From Vibrio fluvialis (lineage in GTDB: Bacteria; Pseudomonadota; Gammaproteobacteria; Enterobacterales; Vibrionaceae), in contig NZ_UHIP01000002.1 in NCBI RefSeq assembly GCF_900460245.1, positions 1,488,001 through 1,552,000 on the forward strand: a stretch of DNA of 64,000 bases. The letters run 5' to 3'. Both the position numbers and the translations under genes were made by a program. This document shows positions 44,670-54,366 of the stretch, in pieces (position 1 is the first letter of the stretch; every line of letters starts with the position of its first letter). Below the pieces are notes generated by a model that was not told where the DNA came from, ran no database searches, and saw only the letters and a program-made list of their open reading frames with translations.

Positions 44670-47600
44670 TTATGCGACTAACTTAATCGAACTGCCACGG
44701 CCGCTGGTTTCAACGTCCAACCTCAATGAAATTTGCTCTTTCAGTTCTGTAACGTGAGAGATGATCCCAATGGTTCTTCCCCCTTGTTGCAAGTCGATGA
44801 GGGTTTGAATCGCCAAATCTAACGATTCAGGATCCAAACTGCCAAAACCTTCATCAATAAACAGGGTATCTAGCCTAATCCCCCCGCTGTATGACTGAAC
44901 GACATCCGATAAGCCCAGCGCGAGAGACAGCGCTGCCATAAACGACTCACCACCCGATAGCGTCGCGACATCGCGCCACTTGCCGGTGTAGCCATCTTCA
45001 ACCATCAGATCCAAACCAGATCCCGCGTTACCCTTCGCCCGCTCTTCTTTACGTTTGAGTAAGTAACGCCCTTTACTCATCATTTGCAGGCGTTGTGATG
45101 CCTGAATCAGAACATCATCCAGCAGCACGCCCAACACAAAGCGGTGTAAGCTCACTTTAGCCCCGGTACGACCGTTGGCGATGTCGCTTAATGTTCCATA
45201 GACCTGATACGCTTTATCCAGTTCCGCATTTTTTTCGTACAGACGAGCCAGTTTTTGTTCCACCTGAACCAAGCTGTCCATGCGTGAACGGTGCACGGCA
45301 AGTACGTTGAAGGCCGCGGTGACTGCAGACTGACGTTCCGCCAGTGCCGATTCTAAGTTTTCCATCTGTGGCAGAGTTTTATCCGCCAGAGATTGAACCA
45401 GACTTTCCAACTTACCTTTAAGCGTAGCCAGTCCTTCATCAAAACGACGAAGTTGTTCATCTAACGCAGCTAATGCCTGTTCATCCAGCTTGGCGGCCAG
45501 ATACGCTTCGCGATCAGCAAACGGCGTTTCCGCCAACACCTGTTGCCACTGCTGCTGTACGCGTTTCACTTCACGACTCCATGATGTGTGTTGCTCCTGA
45601 GCACTGGCCAGCGCAGCTTGCGCGGACGACAGCTGATTTTGAGCAGCGTTCAGAGCAGCCCTTGCTTGCTGCTCCGCTTCCGTCAGCGCTTTAATCTGTT
45701 TCTGTACCTGACTGTAACGCTGACGCACTTCGTCCACATGAGTAAATTCAGAGGTAATATCGCGTTGCAGATCATTGACGCGTGTTTGCGCTTCCGCCAC
45801 AGCGATTTCTGCGGTTTGACGGGCAGCCAGTTGATTGTCCAGCGTTTGCTTGGCGGCGTTGAAGCTAAATTCCAATTGCTGCAATTGCTGTTCAAGCTGA
45901 GCCGGATTGAGCGCCTGTAAGCGGGCAATTTCAGTGGTCAGTTGTGTTTGCTTCGCATGTAATTCAGCTAACTCGGGAATGCGTTTTTCTTTAATCGCGG
46001 TTTCAAGCAACTCAACATCCTGCTTGAGATGCTGATGCTCTGCTGTTAGAGCTTCATGACGCTTGAGTGCTTGTGTCTCAGTGTTCGCCGCTGTTTGCTG
46101 GTGATCACGCGCCTGCTGAACTTGTTCTTTCGTGACAACGTCACCAGAGAACTGCGCTAATTGAGGGTGCGAATAGCTGCCGCACACCGGGCAGGCATCA
46201 CCTTCCTGTAACAGCTTGGCCAACTCCGCCGCTTGGTTGGTATGCCAGACGTATTCGAGTTGATCAGCCCTTTGCTTCGCCAGACGCGTCTTTTCTTGCG
46301 CTTCCTTATAAGCCTGCTCCGCTTGCTGATGCAGTTGCGCCTTGTCGTGCAGCTGTTGTGTCAGTTGTTGCAGACGTGTGCGTCGCTCAATATGTTCACT
46401 GATGATATTCAGGCTCGAACGTTGGCTATCCAAAGTAGCCAGTTGCAGCTGAGCCGCCTCTTTCTCTTTGCGTTTCACCTGAATTTGTTGGTCCAGTGTT
46501 TGCAGTGCCGACTCAGCTTGCTGAAAAGCGTGTTTAGCGCTGGTAAACAATTGTGACGCCGCCGCCAGTTGTTTTTGCTGTTCATCCAGTGCCGCAAACT
46601 TCTTACCTGTTGCTTCCAACTGATGAAGTTGGGCGGTTAAAGACTCAAGCTGGCTACAATTGCTTATCGCCGCCTGATACACCGTATCCGCTTCCGTGAC
46701 TTGCTTTGTTGCAAGCGCCACGGCATCTGTTCTGGCAACCACCGCACTTTGAGCTTGGTTAAGTTGCTTTTCCGCCGCGTTCATTTCGTTGAACGGAGAG
46801 TCCAGACGAGCGGCCTGCAATGCTTGCTGCTTGCGAGCGCGGACAACGTCCATTTCACTCTGCTTGGCCACCTCAAGCTGCAACTCTTTGTCCAATGCTT
46901 CTTTTTGCGCAAACTTCTGTTGCAGCTCTATCGCTGCGCCGTGTTGCTGTTTCACCGTATCCAGCGACGTTTGTGCCGCTTGATACGATATTTCCGCCTC
47001 TTTCAAAACGGGCGCCAGCTTGCTTTTCTCGTCTTTCAACTCCTCTTCAGAGCTCACCGACACCACATCCAGCGCACCTTTAATCTGGTTATCAAATTCG
47101 TCTTTTTCTTTACGAATCCCTGCAGCGCGTTCAAACAGCGTACGTTCAATCTGGGTATAGATATGCGTTTGAAATAGCTGGCCGAAAATCTGTTCACGCT
47201 CTTTCGAGTTGGCGATCAACAGCTCACGGAATTTCCCCTGCGGTATCACCATCACTTGGCGGAACTGTTTTACATCCAAGCCAATCAAGTCAACCATCGC
47301 TTTGGCGACCGGACTTGGGCGGTTCGCCAGCAGTTTTTCCTCGCCTTCGACGATTTCACACAGTGTCGCGCTATGCGATTTCTTGGTCGTGCCTTCACCC
47401 CGTTTTTTCGGTACTTCCTGATCCGGGCTGCGGGTCACGTTGAACACCCGGCCATTCAGTTCAAACATGAACTGGATTTCAGTCAGCAAACCTTCTTCGG
47501 CGTAATCACAGCGCATCTGATCGCCCGTGCGTTCACTGCCCGTCGTTTCGCCATACATCGCATAACAGATCGCATCAAGAATCGAGCTTTTCCCCGCTCC

Positions 47601-47711
47601 CGTCGGACCATTAATTAAGAACAGTGGCGCATGACCGAGTTCGGTAAAATCCACCACTTCTTGGTACGCAAATGGACCAAAGGCTTGTAGAGTCAGTTTA
47701 ATCGGACGCAT
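44670..47711 (-). CDS. sbcC: Exonuclease SbcCD ATPase subunit SbcC
   Basis: This 1013-residue SMC-like protein has Walker A GPTGAGKSS near residue 35, long coiled coils, the zinc-hook CPVCGS in the middle, and a C-terminal ATPase half with LSGGESFMAALSLALGLSD and LFIDEGFGSLD. With SbcD it forms the Mre11-Rad50-type nuclease that cuts DNA hairpins and processes ends. It starts 3 bases after the sbcD stop. The length is ordinary for the family. The last codons are close to a 130-base gap before cqsS. Confidence 0.96.
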   Translation of the reverse strand: MRPIKLTLQAFGPFAYQEVVDFTELGHAPLFLINGPTGAGKSSILDAICYAMYGETTGSERTGDQMRCDYAEEGLLTEIQFMFELNGRVFNVTRSPDQEVPKKRGEGTTKKSHSATLCEIVEGEEKLLANRPSPVAKAMVDLIGLDVKQFRQVMVIPQGKFRELLIANSKEREQIFGQLFQTHIYTQIERTLFERAAGIRKEKDEFDNQIKGALDVVSVSSEEELKDEKSKLAPVLKEAEISYQAAQTSLDTVKQQHGAAIELQQKFAQKEALDKELQLEVAKQSEMDVVRARKQQALQAARLDSPFNEMNAAEKQLNQAQSAVVARTDAVALATKQVTEADTVYQAAISNCSQLESLTAQLHQLEATGKKFAALDEQQKQLAAASQLFTSAKHAFQQAESALQTLDQQIQVKRKEKEAAQLQLATLDSQRSSLNIISEHIERRTRLQQLTQQLHDKAQLHQQAEQAYKEAQEKTRLAKQRADQLEYVWHTNQAAELAKLLQEGDACPVCGSYSHPQLAQFSGDVVTKEQVQQARDHQQTAANTETQALKRHEALTAEHQHLKQDVELLETAIKEKRIPELAELHAKQTQLTTEIARLQALNPAQLEQQLQQLEFSFNAAKQTLDNQLAARQTAEIAVAEAQTRVNDLQRDITSEFTHVDEVRQRYSQVQKQIKALTEAEQQARAALNAAQNQLSSAQAALASAQEQHTSWSREVKRVQQQWQQVLAETPFADREAYLAAKLDEQALAALDEQLRRFDEGLATLKGKLESLVQSLADKTLPQMENLESALAERQSAVTAAFNVLAVHRSRMDSLVQVEQKLARLYEKNAELDKAYQVYGTLSDIANGRTGAKVSLHRFVLGVLLDDVLIQASQRLQMMSKGRYLLKRKEERAKGNAGSGLDLMVEDGYTGKWRDVATLSGGESFMAALSLALGLSDVVQSYSGGIRLDTLFIDEGFGSLDPESLDLAIQTLIDLQQGGRTIGIISHVTELKEQISLRLDVETSGRGSSIKLVA

Positions 47712-47714
47712 AAA

Positions 47715-48857
47715 TCAGTGTTGTTCCGTTTGTTTGAGTGACTGGATGACTTCGGCCATCGCCGACTCTTGTTGTTCGGACAGCGGCTCTTGCTTCGCCT
47801 CAAGGAAAAAGTCACGGAACATATCCATTTCACCACGGGCCAGACGCGCGCGTCCCATCTCCTGGTCGACGCCAATCAGCATGCCGGGCTTTTCGAGGTG
47901 CAAAACGTTCGGATAGACCTTACGTAACTTTTCCATTGGATCGAGAATGGCGTGTTTGTCATGCAGGCGCACCAAAAGATAGTCGTGAGCACTCGGATCG
48001 GTTTTGCCTTGTTCAAGCAGTTGATCCAACTCACCTTCGATAATACGCATGTCATGAGGTGCGCTCAGTGGAATGTGCTCTGCGGCAACAAAGCCTGCAT
48101 CATTCAGCTCGACCAGTGTCATTCCTTTTTTCTGATGCTGCTCTGAGAAACTGTATTTCATCAGTGAGCCGGAGTAACGAATGTGTTCTTCACCCTTTTT
48201 TTGCGGCTGATGAAGATGGCCCAGTGCCACATAATCGAAATCAGCAAAGTGTTCGTGGTTAACACGATCTGAACCACCAATCGACAGAGGACGCTCTGAA
48301 TCCGATTCCATCGCTCCATCGACAAAGCAATGACTGATCAATACGTGACGTTGTGACGTATCACGTTGCGCTTTAATACATTCACACAGAAACTGGTGCG
48401 CTTCATCGTGAGTAGTGACGCTGTTTTGGTAGTGATGGCGAACTTGTTCCGGGTCGTTGTAAGGCATCCCATAGAAAGCAACGTCGCCAGCCTGCTCAGA
48501 TTTCAGTACCACAGGTGTCATCATCTGCTCAAAATCGCTGATGATATGTAATCCTGCGCCTTTCATTTGTTTCGCGGCAAAACCGAGACGCTTGGCACCA
48601 TCATGATTACCGGGAATCATAATCATCGGAATATTGAGGTCCGTGCAAATCGAACTTACCACTTCATCAAGCAACTCAATCGCCACGGTTGGCGGAACGG
48701 AACGATCGTAAACATCCCCGGCGACGATAACCGCATCGACGGCGTTATTTTTCAAATAATCAATCAGTTGTTTAAGGACGTAACGTTGATCTTCCAGAAG
48801 GGACACATTGTGAAACTGGCGACCTAAGTGCCAATCAGAGGTGTGCAGAAACTTCAT
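47715..48857 (-). CDS. sbcD: Exonuclease SbcCD nuclease subunit SbcD
   Basis: This 380-residue protein begins MKFLHTSDWHLGRQFH, the first metallophosphoesterase motif. VIVAGDVYDRSVPP, MIPGNHDGAKRL and VALGHLHQPQ follow, all metal-binding motifs of Mre11-type nucleases. It is the first gene of the sbcDC operon. No obvious SOS box was seen in the 180 bases upstream. Confidence 0.96.
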   Translation of the reverse strand: MKFLHTSDWHLGRQFHNVSLLEDQRYVLKQLIDYLKNNAVDAVIVAGDVYDRSVPPTVAIELLDEVVSSICTDLNIPMIMIPGNHDGAKRLGFAAKQMKGAGLHIISDFEQMMTPVVLKSEQAGDVAFYGMPYNDPEQVRHHYQNSVTTHDEAHQFLCECIKAQRDTSQRHVLISHCFVDGAMESDSERPLSIGGSDRVNHEHFADFDYVALGHLHQPQKKGEEHIRYSGSLMKYSFSEQHQKKGMTLVELNDAGFVAAEHIPLSAPHDMRIIEGELDQLLEQGKTDPSAHDYLLVRLHDKHAILDPMEKLRKVYPNVLHLEKPGMLIGVDQEMGRARLARGEMDMFRDFFLEAKQEPLSEQQESAMAEVIQSLKQTEQH

Positions 48858-48954
48858 TCCTAGCCTGTTGAACGAATATCTATGAGTAATTTGTGCTTAT
48901 GATACTCGTTTTAAATGGAATTGCGATGAATGAAAGGAAAAGATTGAACATAGA

Positions 48955-48989
48955 TCGATCCCTGCGGCACTAGGTGCCACAGAGATCGA
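48955..48989. other. Hairpin between sbcD and cra
   Basis: TCGATC...GATCGA arms enclose CTG/CAG and GGCAC/GTGCC pairs, forming a long imperfect stem. A second small inverted repeat (AGAATGAAT/ATTCATTCT) is at 48999-49020. There is no T run, so the role is unclear. Confidence 0.4.
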
Positions 48990-49038
48990 CGCTAAGACAG
49001 AATGAATGATTATTCATTCTCCTTCGAATATTGTCGAT

Positions 49039-50022
49039 TTAACGAGTTCGTACTTTCAAACGGCGCGGAACCAATTCGACCCCGGCCTGATAACGTTTCG
49101 CAGAAGCATTGAGCGCGAGAGCCAGCGCACTATCGGCGATCACTTCAAATTGCTGCGGCAAAGAATTCACTTTTATCGGCAAGAAATCCAGCAAACGATT
49201 ATCACCGAACGTTGCCAGACGAATGGTTTGCATTAAATCCGGGTGCGCCAAGAGCACATCCAAAATCCCTTCCAGCAGCGTATATGACGTTGCGACAACG
49301 GCATCCGGGACGTCTCCGGCAGCGACCCATTGTTCAAACACCCGGCGGCCTTCATGGCGGTTAAAGTGTTCGCCATAACCCACTTTGGCTTGGATGTGAT
49401 TGAGTTTGAGCGCAGATTCGAAACCTTGTTGACGCTCCTGCGAAATGTTCAGTTCAGGCAGCGCGCCAACCAAACCCACCGTTTTAACTGCGTTGCCCAA
49501 TACTGAACTGGTGAGTTCAAAGGCCGCGCCAAAATCTTCGCTGATTACACAGGCAAAGTATTCGTCGTCCAACGGACGGTCAATCGCGATTACTGGCGTA
49601 CCAGAGTTTTGCATTTTGAGGTAAAACTCGCTGGCATTTGGCATGGTGCTGGCGACAAACAGTGCGTCAATGCGGCGCGAAACCAGCGCATCCGCCACAC
49701 TCATTTCGGTTTCCGGATCATCGTCTGAGCAGGCAATCAGAATCTGATATCCAGCCTGCCTTGAATTTTGCTCCAACAGTTTTGCGAGCCTGGCATAACT
49801 GGTGTTTTCCAGATCAGGAATAATCAGGCCGAATGAACGGCTGTTACCAGCTCGCAACGCCGAAGCGGCGTGGTCTGGTCGGTAGTTGTGAGCTTCGACT
49901 ACCGCCATCACTTTTTGTTGTGTCTTCTCACTGATCCGATACTTATGTGCCTTTCCATTGATCACATAACTTGCGGTTGTCTTGGAAACACCCGCCAATT
50001 TGGCGATTTCATCTAGTGTCAT
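49039..50022 (-). CDS. cra: Catabolite repressor/activator Cra (FruR)
   Basis: The protein is 327 residues from the ATG at 50022 (MTLDEIAKLAGVSKTTASYVINGKAHKYRIS), matching the E. coli Cra start; an in-frame upstream ATG at 50133 would add 37 unrelated residues and run through an operator. The effector domain is LacI-type (GLIIPDLENTSYARLAKLLEQ... ATFGDNRLLDFLPI). Cra responds to fructose 1-phosphate and represses fructose use. It is divergent from fruBKA. Three operator-like boxes lie between them, so it probably represses fruB and itself. Confidence 0.95.
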   Translation of the reverse strand: MTLDEIAKLAGVSKTTASYVINGKAHKYRISEKTQQKVMAVVEAHNYRPDHAASALRAGNSRSFGLIIPDLENTSYARLAKLLEQNSRQAGYQILIACSDDDPETEMSVADALVSRRIDALFVASTMPNASEFYLKMQNSGTPVIAIDRPLDDEYFACVISEDFGAAFELTSSVLGNAVKTVGLVGALPELNISQERQQGFESALKLNHIQAKVGYGEHFNRHEGRRVFEQWVAAGDVPDAVVATSYTLLEGILDVLLAHPDLMQTIRLATFGDNRLLDFLPIKVNSLPQQFEVIADSALALALNASAKRYQAGVELVPRRLKVRTR

Positions 50023-50094
50023 ATCCACTACTCGTGTTCTGTGCGTCGGATCATAGAAATAACCTTTCGATCCTTGATGATGTTGAATTATACG

Positions 50095-50108
50095 CTGAAT
50101 CGATTCAG
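50095..50108. promoter_or_regulatory. Cra operator 1
   Basis: CTGAATCGATTCAG is a perfect palindrome matching the Cra/FruR operator form (TGAANCGNTTCA). It is 72 bases upstream of cra. Confidence 0.82.
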
Positions 50109-50115
50109 TATTGAA

Positions 50116-50131
50116 GCTGAAAGGATTCAGC
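50116..50131. promoter_or_regulatory. Cra operator 2
   Basis: GCTGAAAGGATTCAGC is a near-perfect dyad, 21 bases (two helical turns) from operator 1, start to start. The same helix face would allow cooperative binding. Confidence 0.75.
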
Positions 50132-50248
50132 AAAATCTCAAATTGATAGCGATGTCGAGTTTTTGGAGCTTAGCGCTTTTTTAAACTAAACATATAACAG
50201 CAAATGATTTCGCCAATTGGTGGTTTTGCTGAATTTTTTGAACTAAAT

Positions 50249-50264
50249 GCTGAAACGATTCAGC
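50249..50264. promoter_or_regulatory. Cra operator 3
   Basis: GCTGAAACGATTCAGC is close to the E. coli Cra consensus and lies 88 bases before fruB. A partial half-site follows GCTGAATT at about 50228. Confidence 0.85.
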
Positions 50265-50352
50265 TAAAATTATAAAGCAGGGTAACACCTGACGCCGCAA
50301 TTGCCATGCGGTGACAACAAAACGCCATATCGATGGCGGAAAGGGGCCAAAC

Positions 50353-51486
50353 ATGCTGCAACTCACTACTAAAGACATTCAACTGGCGCAAGCACAGTCA
50401 AACAAGTTGGATGCAATCCGTTCTATCGCCGCTGATCTTGCTAACAAAGGGTTAGTCGATCAGGGCTACGTGGAAGGTATGCTGAACCGCGAAGCACAGA
50501 ACTCAACGTTTCTGGGCAACGGTATTGCCATTCCTCACGGCACCACTGATACCCGTGATCTGGTAAAAGAAACCGGCGTTGCGGTTCACCACTTCCCTGC
50601 TGGCGTTGACTGGGGCGACGGTAACACCGTTTACGTGGCTATCGGTATCGCTGCAAAATCTGACGAACACTTAGGCATCCTGAAACAGCTGACTAAAGTG
50701 CTGTCTGCTGACGGTGTAGAAGAGAAACTGAAACAAGCGAAAGCCGCAAACGACATCATCGCGTTACTGAACGGCGACGTTCAGTTTGAAGCCGACTTCG
50801 ACGCCTCTCTGATTCAACTGCTGTTCCCGGCAAGCGACATGGTACAGATGAGCGCAGTGGCTGGCGGCCTGCTGAAAAACACTGGCTGCGCAGAAGCGGA
50901 ATTCGTCGCGGATTTGGTCACTAAAAAGCCAACGCACCTAGGTAAAGGTTTGTGGCTGGTGAGCAGCGACAAAGCGGTAAAACGCACTGGCATGTCATTT
51001 GTTTCGACAGCCAATGCGTGTGAATACGAAGGTGTGGCTGTTAAAGCGCTGATTGCGTTTGCTGCATGCAACAGTGCTCATCAAGCCTTCCTGAGCAAAA
51101 TCTCAGACATCGTCTTTAACCAACAGCAAGAAAAACTGCTGAACACCTCTGCGGAAGCTCTGGTTTCCCTGTTCACTCAAGAAGAACAAGAGTCTCCTGC
51201 TGCTGGCGAAGGTAATGTTGCAATCTTCAAGATCAAAAACTCACACGGCCTGCACGCCCGCCCTGGCGCGATGCTGGTTGCGGAAGCGAAGAAATTCGAG
51301 TCCAACATCAAAGTGGCGAACCTTGATGGCGACGGCAAAATCGTAAACGCGAAGAGCCTGATGAAAGTGATTGCGCTCGGCGTAAAACACGGTCACCAAC
51401 TGCAATTCACCGCAGAAGGCCCAGATGCCGCGCAAGCGCTGGAATCCATCGGTGCAGCGATCAACGCTGGTCTGGGTGAAGGTTAA
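50353..51486 (+). CDS. fruB: Fructose PTS diphosphoryl transfer protein (EIIA-Fru with HPr domain)
   Basis: The protein is 377 residues from the ATG at 50353. The N-terminal EIIA domain has the phospho-His H62 in GNGIAIPHGT. A central linker/M region follows, then the C-terminal FPr (HPr-like) domain with H301 in SHGLHARPGAM. FruB takes phosphate from enzyme I and passes it to FruA. An in-frame start at 50311 exists, but the shorter start matches known FruB. It is first in fruBKA, separated from fruK by 10 bases. Confidence 0.96.
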   Translation: MLQLTTKDIQLAQAQSNKLDAIRSIAADLANKGLVDQGYVEGMLNREAQNSTFLGNGIAIPHGTTDTRDLVKETGVAVHHFPAGVDWGDGNTVYVAIGIAAKSDEHLGILKQLTKVLSADGVEEKLKQAKAANDIIALLNGDVQFEADFDASLIQLLFPASDMVQMSAVAGGLLKNTGCAEAEFVADLVTKKPTHLGKGLWLVSSDKAVKRTGMSFVSTANACEYEGVAVKALIAFAACNSAHQAFLSKISDIVFNQQQEKLLNTSAEALVSLFTQEEQESPAAGEGNVAIFKIKNSHGLHARPGAMLVAEAKKFESNIKVANLDGDGKIVNAKSLMKVIALGVKHGHQLQFTAEGPDAAQALESIGAAINAGLGEG

Positions 51487-51496
51487 GGAGCGCGAC

Positions 51497-52450
51497 ATGA
51501 CTAAAAAAGTCGTCACCATCACACTCAACCCTGCGCTGGATCTCACTGGTAGCCTGAGCACGCTGAATGTGGGCTCAGTGAGCTTGGTGAAAGAGAGCAA
51601 TCTTCACGCGGCAGGTAAAGGTGTCAACGTTGCCAAAGTACTGAGCGATCTTGGCGCAGAGGTTACGGTTACAGGTTTCCTTGGCCGAGACAATCAGGAA
51701 ATGTTCTGCCAGCTGTTTGCTGAAATGGGGGCCAACGACCAATTCGTGCGCATCGACGGCGCGACCCGCATCAACGTCAAACTGGTTGAAGCGAACGGTG
51801 AAGTCAGCGACATCAATTTCCCGGGTATTCAGGTGCTTCCTGAAGACATCGCGGTATTTGAGCACACTCTGATGGCTCTGGCTGAGGAACACGAATACTT
51901 CGTCATGGCGGGCAGTCTGCCATCCGGAGTGTCACCTGAGCTGTGCGCTTCGTGGATTGAAAAGCTGCACGCGCTGGGCAAGAAGGTTCTGTTTGATAGC
52001 AGCCGCGACGCCTTGGCCGCAGGGCTGAACGCACAACCTTGGCTGATTAAGCCAAACGATGAAGAACTTTCTCAATTTGTGGGACGTGAACTTCACTCTC
52101 CGCAAGAGTGCCGCAGCGCTGCTGAACATCTGGCAGACAAAGGTATCGAGAATATTGTGGTTTCCATGGGTGCCGACGGCACCATGTGGTTAAACCAAGG
52201 TAAATGGCTTCACGCTAAGCCGCCACGCATGAGTGTTGTCAGTACCGTTGGTGCGGGCGATACCCTGGTGGCTGGTTTGTGCTGGGGTCATATGCAAGCC
52301 ATGAATAAAGAAGAACTGATCACGTTTGCCACTGCCCTGTCTGCTCTTGCAGTTACGCAGGTAGGTGTTGGTGTACCAAGCGTTGAGCAATTAGTCACCC
52401 TACAAAAAGAAATCCAATTACAACCAGTTAGTGTTGCCACTAACAACTAA
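51497..52450 (+). CDS. fruK: 1-phosphofructokinase
   Basis: The protein is 317 residues from the ATG at 51497, preceded by AAGGAG. PfkB-family signatures are visible: TLNPALDLTG at the start, AAGKGVNVAKVLSDLG near 40, and VSTVGAGDTLVAGL near 250 with the catalytic Asp. It phosphorylates fructose 1-phosphate to fructose 1,6-bisphosphate, removing the Cra inducer. It sits between fruB and fruA (18 bases). Confidence 0.96.
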   Translation: MTKKVVTITLNPALDLTGSLSTLNVGSVSLVKESNLHAAGKGVNVAKVLSDLGAEVTVTGFLGRDNQEMFCQLFAEMGANDQFVRIDGATRINVKLVEANGEVSDINFPGIQVLPEDIAVFEHTLMALAEEHEYFVMAGSLPSGVSPELCASWIEKLHALGKKVLFDSSRDALAAGLNAQPWLIKPNDEELSQFVGRELHSPQECRSAAEHLADKGIENIVVSMGADGTMWLNQGKWLHAKPPRMSVVSTVGAGDTLVAGLCWGHMQAMNKEELITFATALSALAVTQVGVGVPSVEQLVTLQKEIQLQPVSVATNN

Positions 52451-52468
52451 GGACAGAAGGTCGCATCT

Positions 52469-54211
52469 ATGAATATTGCCATTATTACTGCGTGCCCTAG
52501 CGGCGTTGCAAATAGCATTATCGCTGCTGGTCTGCTTGAACAGGCAGCAAAATCCCTCAACTGGACAGCAGCTGTTGAATGCCATTCATCCGTGCTGGAA
52601 GGACACACACTTACCGACGCTGAAATCGCAGCTGCAGAGCTGGTGATTGTCGCGGCAAATACGCCCATCGACACAACTCGTTTCGTCGGTAAAAAAGTAT
52701 ATCAAAGCGAAATCTCAGCATGCACAAGCGATCCGGTTGCCTACCTGAAAGCCGCTGCAGAGCAAGCCTCTGAACTTTCCGCGTCAGCTGCGACTACGTA
52801 CCAGGCGCCGGTTGCTGCAGTTTCGGAAGGCGTTAAGAAAATTGTCGCGATCACCGCATGCCCAACAGGCGTGGCGCACACTTTCATGGCGGCAGAAGCT
52901 CTGGAAGAAGAAGGTAAGCGTCGTGGTCACCAAATCAAAGTGGAAACACGCGGTTCTGTTGGCGCCAAAAACCAGCTGACTGAGCAAGAAATTGCTGAAG
53001 CGGATCTGGTGATCATTGCGGCAGACATCGAAGTACCACTGGACCGTTTCAACGGTAAGAAAATGTACCGTACCAAGACAGGTCCTGCGCTGAAGAAAAC
53101 CTCAGAAGAGATGGATAAAGCGTTCGCCCAGGCAACTGTTTATCAACACTCTGGTTCCGCGAACTCTTCAGCAGCAACGGAAGAGAAAAAAGGCGTCTAC
53201 AAACACCTGATGACAGGCGTATCACACATGCTGCCAGTAGTGGTTGCCGGTGGTTTGATCATCGCATTGTCATTCGTGTTCGGTATCGAAGCGTTTAAAG
53301 AAGAAGGCACACTGGCCGCTGCGCTGATGTCTATCGGCGGTGGGTCGGCCTTCGCACTGATGATTCCGGTTCTTGCAGGTTACATCGCGTTCTCCATCGC
53401 TGACCGTCCGGGGCTTGCACCGGGTTTGATCGGCGGTATGTTGGCAAGCTCTATCGGCTCAGGTTTCTTGGGTGGTATCGCTGCGGGTTTCATCGCGGGT
53501 TACTCAGCCAAGTTCATTGCCGATAAAGTTCAGTTGCCACAATCCATGGAAGCACTGAAACCGATTCTGATCATTCCTTTTGTGGCTAGCTTAGTAACTG
53601 GTCTGGTGATGATCTACGTGGTGGGCGGTCCGGTTGCGGGCATCATGTCAGCAATGACTGAATTCCTGAACAACATGGGCTCAGCAAACGCTGTTCTACT
53701 GGGTATTATCCTTGGCGCAATGATGTGTTTCGACCTGGGTGGTCCGGTAAACAAAGCGGCATACACCTTTGGTGTTGGCCTGTTGGCTTCACAAACTTAC
53801 GCACCAATGGCTGCCATCATGGCCGCGGGTATGGTTCCGGCTCTGGGTATGGGGCTGGCTACATTCCTGGCTCGCGACAAGTTTGAACCAAGTGAGCGCG
53901 AAGCGGGTAAAGCGTCGTTTGTTCTGGGTCTGTGCTTTATCTCAGAAGGTGCTATCCCATTCGCCGCGAAAGATCCAATGCGCGTAATCCCATCATGTAT
54001 GGTAGGCGGCGCGATTACTGGTGCACTTTCTATGCTGTTCGGTGCAAAACTGATGGCTCCACACGGCGGTCTGTTTGTACTGCTGATTCCAAATGCAATC
54101 ACTCCTGTACTGATGTACTTGGTTGCGATTGCTGTGGGTACCGTTGTAACAGGTGCGGGCTACGCATTCCTGAAGTCTCGCGCTCAAGCGAAAGACGCCG
54201 TTACCGCTTAA
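52469..54211 (+). CDS. fruA: Fructose PTS permease EIIBC
   Basis: This 580-residue protein has a degenerate IIB' domain (ITACPSGVANSIIAAG), an active IIB domain (AITACPTGVAHTFMAAEAL near residue 128, phospho-Cys), and a membrane IIC domain of about ten segments from residue 250 (LMTGVSHMLPVVVAGGLIIALSF). It imports fructose as fructose 1-phosphate. A strong terminator follows within 60 bases, closing the operon. Confidence 0.96.
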   Translation: MNIAIITACPSGVANSIIAAGLLEQAAKSLNWTAAVECHSSVLEGHTLTDAEIAAAELVIVAANTPIDTTRFVGKKVYQSEISACTSDPVAYLKAAAEQASELSASAATTYQAPVAAVSEGVKKIVAITACPTGVAHTFMAAEALEEEGKRRGHQIKVETRGSVGAKNQLTEQEIAEADLVIIAADIEVPLDRFNGKKMYRTKTGPALKKTSEEMDKAFAQATVYQHSGSANSSAATEEKKGVYKHLMTGVSHMLPVVVAGGLIIALSFVFGIEAFKEEGTLAAALMSIGGGSAFALMIPVLAGYIAFSIADRPGLAPGLIGGMLASSIGSGFLGGIAAGFIAGYSAKFIADKVQLPQSMEALKPILIIPFVASLVTGLVMIYVVGGPVAGIMSAMTEFLNNMGSANAVLLGIILGAMMCFDLGGPVNKAAYTFGVGLLASQTYAPMAAIMAAGMVPALGMGLATFLARDKFEPSEREAGKASFVLGLCFISEGAIPFAAKDPMRVIPSCMVGGAITGALSMLFGAKLMAPHGGLFVLLIPNAITPVLMYLVAIAVGTVVTGAGYAFLKSRAQAKDAVTA

Positions 54212-54271
54212 TGTTCCCGTATTGGAGCCAACTACCGATCTTGGCTCCCCTTAAAAGTCCCCTCGACTTTT

Positions 54272-54303
54272 GCCAGTGAGTGTTTCACTCACTGGCTTTT
54301 TTC
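54272..54303 (+). terminator. Rho-independent terminator of fruBKA
   Basis: An 11-bp perfect stem GCCAGTGAGTG/CACTCACTGGC with a 3-base loop is followed by six T. Confidence 0.93.
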
Positions 54304-54319
54304 CATTCAGCACACGCAT

Positions 54320-54346
54320 AAAAAAAGCCAACATCTGTTGGCTTTT
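54320..54346 (-). terminator. Rho-independent terminator of the retropepsin-like gene
   Basis: AAAAGCCAACA pairs with TGTTGGCTTTT, and on the minus strand a T run follows (A run from 54320). It lies 21 bases after the stop at 54367. Confidence 0.88.
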
Positions 54347-54366
54347 CATTTATCAGTTCAACCCGC

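Noticed and set aside
46701..47177. 158-residue frame opposite sbcC
   Set aside because: It is a Leu/Phe-rich shadow of the coiled-coil coding strand, with no start signal or family match.
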